Source of the DNA: JAKVCB01 sp965243695
Lineage (GTDB): Bacteria; Planctomycetota; Planctomycetia; Pirellulales; Lacipirellulaceae
Direction of reading: 5' to 3'
NCBI GenBank assembly: GCA_965243695.1
Contig: CBDEWC010000015.1
Coordinates: 67,594-131,593, forward strand
DNA: 64,000 nucleotides
Shown: piece by piece, positions 57,969-64,000 of the stretch
Layout of the letters: every line of letters begins with the position of its first letter
Position numbering within the stretch: position 1 is the first letter of the stretch
Translations under genes and position numbers: made by a program
Notes under the pieces: model-generated
The model's database searches: none
The model's input: the letters and a program-made list of their open reading frames with translations, nothing else
What the model was told of the DNA's origin: nothing

Positions 57969-58241
57969 CTACCTTTGTTGCAAGTACTCTTCGATCCGGT
58001 CTGCTTTGCGGAGTAAAAAGGGGGCGTGTTCGTTCGTCGACTCGATATAACGTGCAATCCCCTTCATGTGCTGTTCAAAATCCTCGGAAAACTTTTTGTG
58101 CTCCTGGTCGCGCCAAGTAACGCTCAGAGAATTGAGCTGTGCTACCAGGGATGACATCTGCTGTTCCAACTCCTCGTTGAATTTTTTCAGATTTTGCGCA
58201 AATCGCCGTAATTCAACAGGGTCAACAATGGCCTGCGACAT
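57969..58241 (-). CDS. WXG100-family protein
   Basis: A 90-residue protein of the ESAT-6/WXG100 size class. Two long helices are predicted, with VTWRDQEHKKFSEDF at the hairpin: Trp43-Arg-Asp45 stands where WxG is usual. The Glu-rich second helix and FxxxF-like spacing fit the family. In type VII systems such proteins form dimers and are substrates. It is the first gene of the cluster ending in the FtsK ATPase. The C-terminal YxxxD/E export signal is not obvious. Confidence 0.75.
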   Translation of the reverse strand: MSQAIVDPVELRRFAQNLKKFNEELEQQMSSLVAQLNSLSVTWRDQEHKKFSEDFEQHMKGIARYIESTNEHAPFLLRKADRIEEYLQQR

Positions 58242-58650
58242 GGGTTGTCCTCCAGTACCGAACGCAATCGGTCACTTGAGACTGAGGGTTTCGCTGAAAT
58301 AAGGGGAATCTGCTTGTCTACGTCCGGCAAGTGCTTGTACACGTCCGGCAAGGCAACTATCAACAATTATAAAACGCTCTGGGCACAACGGAAAGAATTT
58401 GTCCCCAGAGATGACCATGCGATCAAAAACAGAGAAGGCCTGCGCAAGGGCTAGCCGCCTGCTAGCCCGGCAGGGAAAGGCCTCTTCTCGGGTAAACCGC
58501 GTTAATCGGCAAAACCGGAATTAGACCAATTTGCTGTAAAAATCCGTCCTATGCCTGGGAGACACTTCGCTCTAGAATGTGTGGGCAGTCGTCGCCGGCT
58601 GCCCACACATTCGACACACACCCTGGAAATTTGGTTGGAGGATCTTAGCT
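58242..58650. other. Intergenic region with a 21-bp duplication
   Basis: About 409 bp upstream of the WXG100 gene. A 21-bp unit containing CTACGTCCGGCAAG is duplicated at 58312-58353. The promoter of the cluster should be here, but none is clear. Confidence 0.5.
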
Positions 58651-58845
58651 TTGTTGACTGAGCAAGAGGTATCGCGTAGTTGGAGTAATATTTTTCGGTC
58701 CAAAGATTTCAGCGACAAAACGTTTGAACATGCCGAAACTTTGCTTGACGAACTTCGTCTTGAGAGCCCTTTACGGCATCGGCTAACGCAAGAACTCGGA
58801 GAACTGCGAACCATCCACGCAAAGGTCGCCACCACAAAGAGTTGA
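58651..58845 (+). CDS. Small hypothetical protein
   Basis: A 64-residue ORF read from TTG 58651 (a second TTG follows at 58654), since GGAGGA lies eight bases upstream at 58637-58642. It reads LTEQEVSRSWSNIFRSKD and is helical and charged. A longer in-frame start at 58579 has no ribosome-binding site. It is read away from the WXG100 cluster, whose first gene is divergent from it. No family is recognised. Confidence 0.5.
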   Translation: MLTEQEVSRSWSNIFRSKDFSDKTFEHAETLLDELRLESPLRHRLTQELGELRTIHAKVATTKS

Positions 58846-59050
58846 GTTCCACCGGACCAGTTGAACTCTGTGGGACAAGTCAGGGTGACTCGCGCAACCT
58901 CGGGCGCGCAACCTCGGACCCTGTACGATGACACGTTTCCTGCAGGACCTTCTTGCTTTGGCCAGATCCCGTCCAGCGGAAAGCGGACTCGTTTGCACCT
59001 GGAATCGCTCTCGATAGGGCTTAGTGGCCCGTCGCTTGGTGACCCCTCTG

Positions 59051-60825
59051 TTAGTAATTGACCTCAAAACCAAAGTTGGCTCCGTTGACAAATACGGTTT
59101 CGCGATTCCCTTCCCTGAACCCCATCATGGGCAGGTAGTACTTCACCCCTGAGTGGGCACGCCGGATATTGGCGACGAAAAATCCGGTATAGCCAACACG
59201 AAAAGCTACGGCCTTGGAAATCTGGTAGCTGGCATCCAGCCGCAACTCGGCCAACGGGGATAAGTCACCCCGACTCTGCCCGTGTTCAAAGGTGGTTGGA
59301 TTGAGGTAAAGGGGTTGGTTGTAGTGCCCGCGGACCAGGTTCAAGCCAATGCCGCCGTTTTGTTTCCAGTTGCTGATGTTGTAGCCCAGCATTCCCCGAC
59401 CCTGGACGCTAGTACTCCAGCGGCCCCGTTGGTTTTGCCATCGCAAACTAACCTGGGGACCAACTAGATTATTGACAATACTCGTGTACCAGTGACTGTA
59501 ACCAAGAACACCACCAGAACCATCGACGTTAAACTCATCGCTAAACCGTAAGTAGCGGGCACCGTAGGCTAGAAAAAGCTGGTTGTTCTGCTTTTTGGCC
59601 ATGTAGCGGCGATTGCTCAGAATATGGGTCCGCATCAATTCGATGCCATCCATATTAACATAGCTGCGTACGGTCAGCAGGCCAAAGTTCGTCGGAAGTT
59701 CCACCAAGTCGTCGTAGTCGGGAACAAGGTTGGAAGCAATCTCTCCCTGCTCCGGTTCTTCGACAGGGTAGTCAACATGCGGAGGACCAAAATCAGGTTT
59801 GAGACCGGTCTCGGGCGGCCCCAGCCCAACTCCATCTTCAGCAAACCCATCGGGACCAAACTGGCCATCCCGGTCAACATCGTCGGCAATGCCGTCGCCG
59901 TCAATAATTCCATCCCCATCCGAATCGGTCAGGCGGTAATTCGTTTCCTGGTCTGAATCTCCTGCCTCACCGCCTGTCTCCTGCGACAAAATATCGACCC
60001 ACCCGTGCATCAGGCCAGCCTCGTATTCAAAATGCACATAAATGTCGCCAAACAGGGTCCGAACATCCGGCTTCACAATATCAAAACCGTCGGGGTGGTA
60101 AAAACGAAACCACGGCTGATTACCGGTTTTCCATTGTAATTCCCGCGAGTCCTCCTCTGCCTCTTGTTCGCCAGCCTCCTCGGTCTCCTCAGGCTGAATG
60201 TTGTACAGGTCGTTAAAATCAGCAGCTCCGTAGTCGCGGGAGCGGTCAAACTTGGGGCCATCGAGAATACCAACCAACCAGCCACGATTTTTTGTTACGT
60301 AACCAAATTCATACCGGTCTCCACCACCAAACGTTGCCTTCGGTAGGGCATCACGTAGGGTCGAATGCTGAATAGGGGGATGAATATACTGGCTATCATC
60401 GCCACCGGTTGTTCCCGAATTCGGAATTCTCGGATCGCCTTCGGAATTTACCGGCCAACCATAAGCCGGATCTGATGTTGCAAGCGTTGTAGCACCCGAG
60501 ATGGGGTTTCTTTTTATAATCGCCACCAATATTGCCAAAACCAACAGGAAACACTGGGGGACCCGGCTCAGCACTACCAACCACCGTACGGCCTGCTGTG
60601 GCCGCCCACAACAGCTTGTCATAATTGAAAAAATAGCCGTCGGTCGGCGGTTGGGGCGTGTTGCCGAACCCCAAGTTCGACCGGTGCAAATGGTTGAAAA
60701 TTGTGGTAATAGTCAATCGGCCCCAAAGGCTGAAAAAACTGCGCTTGGACGGGGGCAGCCAGAATTACCAAGGTAAATCCGAAAACAGCCAATTTAATCT
60801 TGTTGTAAAGGCTCATCTTTCTCAA
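59051..60825 (-). pseudogene. BBP7-type outer-membrane barrel protein with two frameshifts
   Basis: Three overlapping frames together give one protein of about 590 residues. Frame one has the start (ATG 60825 or 60816), a signal peptide (VFGFTLVILAAPVQAQ) and NFQPFAPVELG. Frame two continues FGNTPQPPTDGYFFNYDKLL. Frame three runs from NPISGATTL to the end, with barrel-like strands and a terminal GANFGFEVNY ending in Tyr. The breaks fall in runs of four C at 60669-60672 and of G/T near 60503-60515; each would be healed by removing one base. Planctomycete BBP7 barrels are outer-membrane proteins. Either the gene is inactive or the sequence has errors. Confidence 0.75.
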
Positions 60826-61406
60826 CTACCACTGGAGGCGCATTGGACGCGGACCGGCTCTGACCGACAGACAGAGACCGACAAAATCTTCCTTGCCGGT
60901 AGTATCGGTCCGGGCAGTAATATCAGTTGAGCAACATTGGCAAGATGCAGTGAGATTTCCGGCAATTGGCGAGATCCGGCGGCCGGGTCCCACAAAATGC
61001 CCCGTCCATGACCTCACCGGCCAGGCCCATGACCTCACCGGCCAGGCCAAGTACCGCCCCACGGAAGCAAGTACCGCCCCACGGAAATTGACAGCACAGC
61101 AAGCCTGTCCCCACCCAAGATGCTTGCCCAAGATGCTTGGTCGCCCCAGAGTACAGGTCGCCCCAGAGTCAGGTCGCCCCAGAGTTAGGTTGCCTCAGCG
61201 AGCTTTTGGCCGGCAAGGGCCTCCCTAGGACCTTGCCCGAAGGGCCTGTTGTCCTGGAGCGTGATTGGTTCGCCTGATTGGTTCGCCTGATTTGTTCGAC
61301 AGGGGCGAAACGCGTATACTTGGGGCACAGTGGGCCACCGCTTGCTGCCATCCCTCTGGGCCCCGCACTCAGAAAATCTCCGGTTGAGAAAATTAAAGTG
61401 CCTGTC
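60826..61406. other. Intergenic region packed with different tandem repeats
   Basis: About 580 bp between the BBP7 gene and the TraB-like gene, which diverge here. The part from 61007 to 61300 holds five separate short tandem arrays, listed as one repeat block. No gene is recognised. Confidence 0.6.
61007..61300. repeat. Block of five unrelated short tandem arrays
   Basis: In order: CCATGACCTCACCGGCCAGGC twice minus its last base context (61007-61048); a 20-bp unit with AAGTACCGCCCCACGGAA twice (about 61049-61087); CCCAAGATGCTTG twice (about 61114-61139); a 16-17-bp unit GGTCGCCCCAGAGT three times with a fourth decayed copy (61139-61198); and TGATTGGTTCGCC three times (61262-61300). The five units do not resemble each other. 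Confidence 0.85.
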
Positions 61407-62426
61407 ATGAAATTTTTCCTTGGCCCCCTTCCCGGTTGTTGGTCCACTGCCCGAGTCGGCTGCTCCCTCAAGCAACTCTTCAGCGCAATTTGCCTGCTGG
61501 CCACACTCCTGGTGGCTTGCCAGCATTGCCCGCCGGTCGCTGCCCAGGCTCAAGCGGCAGACTTGCCCGAAAAGAACGTCGAGGCTGACGCCACGCCGGT
61601 GCTCGGTACCAAGTGGGTCCGCCTGGAGCGGGATAAAAATGACGATTTAGTGGGACTCCAAACCGCGATTATCCGCTACAGGCCGGCCGCCAAAACGGGC
61701 GATCCCAAGGAAGTGGCCGATAGCACCAACCCGCCGTTCGTTGACCTGGTGGGTGCCATCCACGTGGGTGACAAAAAGTATTACGACAAGCTCAACGCTC
61801 ATTTCAAGCAATACGATGCACTGCTCTACGAGTTGGTCGCCCCGGACGGATCGGTCGTGACTCGGGGGCGCGGCACATCAAATCGTCACCCGGTCGGCAT
61901 GTTACAAAACGGAATGAAACAAATGCTGGAGTTGGAACACCAACTCGAGCAAATTGACTACACCAAGTCCAATTTCGTCCACGCCGACATGTCACCCGAT
62001 CAATTCGCCGAATCGATGCAGAATCGTGGTGAAAGCTTCCTGCAATTGTACTTTCGGCTCATCGGCCAATCGATCGGGCACCAAAGCCGCCAGGCGAAAA
62101 AGGGCCAATCGATGGATGTCCAGTTATTCGCGGCCCTCTTCTCCTCAGACCGGGCTCGGCAGCTTAAAAAACTGATGGCAACACAGCTTGCCGAGATGGA
62201 ATCGATCTTTTTGGGCTTGGGCGGAGAAGAAGGGACTACCTTGATTTCCGAACGCAATAAAGTCGCCCTGCAGGTTCTGAAAAAGCAGCTGGCAGCGGGA
62301 AAATCGCAACTCGGAATCTTCTACGGGGCCGGGCATCTGGTCGATATGGACCAGCGGCTGCGACAAGACTTCGGCCTTGAGCCGGTGAGCGTGAAATGGG
62401 TCACGGCCTGGGATTTGACCAAATAG
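61407..62426 (+). CDS. Secreted TraB/TIKI-like protein
   Basis: From ATG 61407 the protein has 339 residues with a signal peptide (LLATLLVACQHCPPVAAQA). The body has two GxxH motifs characteristic of the TraB/GumN/TIKI fold: VDLVGAIHVGDKKYY near residue 115 and FYGAGHLVDMDQRL near residue 305, with ALLYELVAPDG after the first. TIKI proteins are metal-dependent peptidases; whether this one is active is unknown. The gene stands alone, between two repeat-rich regions. Confidence 0.75.
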   Translation: MKFFLGPLPGCWSTARVGCSLKQLFSAICLLATLLVACQHCPPVAAQAQAADLPEKNVEADATPVLGTKWVRLERDKNDDLVGLQTAIIRYRPAAKTGDPKEVADSTNPPFVDLVGAIHVGDKKYYDKLNAHFKQYDALLYELVAPDGSVVTRGRGTSNRHPVGMLQNGMKQMLELEHQLEQIDYTKSNFVHADMSPDQFAESMQNRGESFLQLYFRLIGQSIGHQSRQAKKGQSMDVQLFAALFSSDRARQLKKLMATQLAEMESIFLGLGGEEGTTLISERNKVALQVLKKQLAAGKSQLGIFYGAGHLVDMDQRLRQDFGLEPVSVKWVTAWDLTK

Positions 62427-63038
62427 GTCTCGGGATCCTGGGAACTTGCAATTCCCGTCTATCGCTGCCTGCTTAGAAACTGCCTGATTAGAAACTGCCT
62501 GATTAGAAACTGCCTGATTAGAAACTGCCTGCTTAGAAACTGCCTGCTTAGAAACTGCCTGATTAGAAACTGCCTGATTAGAAACTGCCTGATTAGAAAC
62601 TGCCTGATTAGAAACTGCCTGATTAGAAACTGCCTGATTAGAAACCGCCTGATTAGAAACCGCCTGTTTAGAAAGTACGCTCTCTTTGAAAACTACCGTG
62701 GCGCTCGATCCGGTAGCCTGCCTACCGGAAATCAACGGCTGACTGCTTGGATTACCGATTTTACCCCAGAATAACCGTGAACTCTTCGAGCTGGAGTGGA
62801 TCATGGTCTCCTGTCGGCCAACTTGAATCGGTCTTCCCGCCAGGATTTTTTTGGGGGGGACAAACCGTCAGCCACACTGACGGTCGTGCAGCAAGGGAAA
62901 ACGTCAATCGTTTCTCGATAACCGTGACCAGGTTGTTCGGCTATAATCAGTGGACCAGCGGGTCGGGTTGACGGAAGATGCTGTCAGGCCGAACCACGCG
63001 AATCGCGATTGATTGCTCAACCGGCCAACCTGTCTTCG
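62427..63038. other. Intergenic region with a 15-bp tandem array
   Basis: About 610 bp between the TraB-like gene and the PSD1-type gene. The left third is the 15-bp array. The rest shows no gene or RNA that I recognise. Confidence 0.55.
62465..62673. repeat. 15-bp tandem array, about 14 copies
   Basis: GAAACTGCCTGATTA, with GCTTA variants in four copies and CCGCC variants at the right end, is repeated about 14 times without spacers. The minus strand is open through the array (SNQAV repeated), but the plus strand has stops in each copy. It starts 39 bp after the TraB-like stop. Confidence 0.95.
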
Positions 63039-64000
63039 ATGTACAAGTCGCATCCCATACCACGTAAGTTCTCTGTACGGATTCTAGTCTGGATTCGTCT
63101 TCGCATGGCCTGCCTGGGTACCTTGGTTTGGATGCGCACCTCGTTTTGGATGTGCGCCTCGTTTTGGATGTGCATCTCGATGGGTCCCCCGGTTTTTGCG
63201 GCCCCCGACCAGAACGACCCTGTTGAATTCTTCGAGCGGAAAATTCGGCCTGCACTCAACCGTTATTGCTACGAATGCCATTCCGCGGCAGCCACCGAAA
63301 TCAAAGGAGGTCTGCGGCTCGACAGCCGAGAGGCCTTGCTGAGGGGAGGTGCAACCGGACCGGCTGTGGTACCGGGCGACGTGGAAGGAAGCCTGTTGAT
63401 CTCAGCGATTCGACGCCAGTCCCTGAAAATGCCGCCCGATGAAAAGCTGCCTCCGACGGTCATTGGCGACTTCGAGCAGTGGGTGGCTGAGGGAGCGCCC
63501 GACCCGCGGGACCATCCGCCCACCGTGGAAGAGGCAACTGAGCTCGCCTGGCAGGGAATTCTTGAAGCGCGACGCGATTGGTGGAGTTTCAAGCCACTTT
63601 GCAAACCACAATTGCCTGCCGCCGAGAGGGAATCTTCTGCAGACGCAATCGATTATTTTGTCGAAGGCCGACTTACAGCAGCTGGGCTGGAACTCCATGG
63701 CCCAGCAGGCCCGCACACGTTGTTACGACGGCTCAGCCTCGTGCTTACGGGCTTGCCACCCACTCCCGAGGAAGTGCATGAATTTGAACGGCAATCGGCG
63801 TACCATCCCGCCACCTCCCAAGATGCGGTCTACGAGGCCCTGGTTGATCGTCTTTTGGATTCACCCCATTTTGGTGAACGGTGGGCCCGACACTGGATGG
63901 ATGTGGTCCGCTTTGCTGAAACACACGGTTACGAGTGGAACCATGAAATCCGTGATGCGTGGAGGTATCGAGACTACTTGATCCGTGCCTTCAATGCTGA
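63039..64000 (+). CDS. PSD1/DUF1549-type secreted cytochrome, 3' partial
   Basis: The frame is open from ATG 63039 to the window end, 320 residues. After an N-terminal hydrophobic stretch carrying a threefold WMxxSF repeat, the mature part starts near APDQNDPVEFFERKIRP. A c-type haem motif CYECH follows at about residues 77-81. LRLDSREALLRGG, AVVPGDVEGSLLISAIRR and KMPPDEKLP are typical of planctomycete cytochromes of the PSD1 group. From about 175 the DUF1549-like part begins (DWWSFKPLCKPQLP, then LVDRLLDSPHFGERWARHW). Family known from planctomycetes, where it often occurs with sulfatases; its role is not settled. An earlier downstream ATG at 63105 is also possible. Confidence 0.85.
   Translation, partial: MYKSHPIPRKFSVRILVWIRLRMACLGTLVWMRTSFWMCASFWMCISMGPPVFAAPDQNDPVEFFERKIRPALNRYCYECHSAAATEIKGGLRLDSREALLRGGATGPAVVPGDVEGSLLISAIRRQSLKMPPDEKLPPTVIGDFEQWVAEGAPDPRDHPPTVEEATELAWQGILEARRDWWSFKPLCKPQLPAAERESSADAIDYFVEGRLTAAGLELHGPAGPHTLLRRLSLVLTGLPPTPEEVHEFERQSAYHPATSQDAVYEALVDRLLDSPHFGERWARHWMDVVRFAETHGYEWNHEIRDAWRYRDYLIRAFNA
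63125..63178. repeat. 18-bp tandem repeat in the signal peptide, 3 copies
   Basis: GTTTTGGATGTGCGCCTC with small changes is repeated three times. In frame it encodes WMRTSF, WMCASF, WMCISM, the hydrophobic core of the signal peptide of the PSD1-type cytochrome. The unit length is a multiple of three. Confidence 0.88.

Noticed and set aside
62465..62673. CRISPR array
   Set aside because: The repeats are contiguous, 15 bp long and without spacers; no cas genes in the window.
62145..62804. Minus-strand 219-codon ORF with SNQAV repeats
   Set aside because: It is open only because the 15-bp array lacks stops on that strand; it overlaps the TraB-like gene and shows no other protein features.

Overview
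The window looks like a chromosomal segment of a planctomycete, most likely of the Pirellulales. This is inferred from gene families, not from a marker gene. The families are a BBP7-type outer-membrane barrel, a secreted protein with a CYECH c-type-haem motif of the planctomycete PSD1/DUF1549 type, a long SecA with a SEC-C tail, a Kdo transferase (KdtA), a WXG100/FtsK secretion-like cluster and several proteins I can only call planctomycete-style hypotheticals. Base composition is moderately GC-rich and even. I see no rRNA, tRNA, CRISPR array, transposase or prophage.

Layout. 1-4.3 kb: 3' part of a large FtsX-type ABC permease, a 5+5 TM transporter-like protein and a small helical protein. 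4.3-6.2 kb: queE-queC (minus) divergent from queF (plus), covering CDG synthesis to preQ1. 6.4-9.9 kb: TIM-barrel isomerase, DksA-type regulator, HtrA/Deg protease. 10-22.5 kb: nucleoside hydrolase, trpD, VWA protein, two large secreted proteins, HD phosphohydrolase, purB. 22.6-30 kb: Fur-type regulator, FlgM-like protein, EF-hand protein, ispH, YjbQ-like protein, three-gene ABC exporter. 30-42 kb: derlin-like membrane protein with a zinc ribbon, kdtA, secA (frameshifted), metallo-beta-lactamase-fold hydrolase, C-terminal processing protease, SelA-like protein. 42-52.6 kb: proC, two small proteins, efpL, lysine-rich histone-like protein, ettA, guaA, surE, a lipoprotein, two small membrane proteins, eno. 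52.9-58.2 kb: four-gene WXG100/FtsK cluster. 58.6-64 kb: small ORF, BBP7 barrel (two frameshifts), TraB/TIKI-like protein, start of a haem-motif PSD1 protein that runs off the window.

Housekeeping genes (purB, guaA, surE, nucleoside hydrolase; trpD, proC; eno; secA, efpL, ettA) are scattered singly or in short pairs, with few long operons. The most system-like block is the WXG100/FtsK cluster. It has a WXG100 protein (with WRD in place of WxG), two small helical partners and a 1334-residue EssC/EccC-like ATPase, but none of the other known type VII components nearby.

Two patterns cut across the window. First, unrelated short tandem duplications (units of 9-27 bp) are abundant, mostly between genes, and several cover a stop codon. 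Second, three or four reading-frame breaks (secA, BBP7 twice, possibly an ORF upstream of guaA) all fall in homopolymer runs, so sequence error must be excluded before they are read as biology. Other notable points are a SelA homologue lacking the PLP lysine and an alpha/beta-hydrolase domain whose nucleophile position is Gly.
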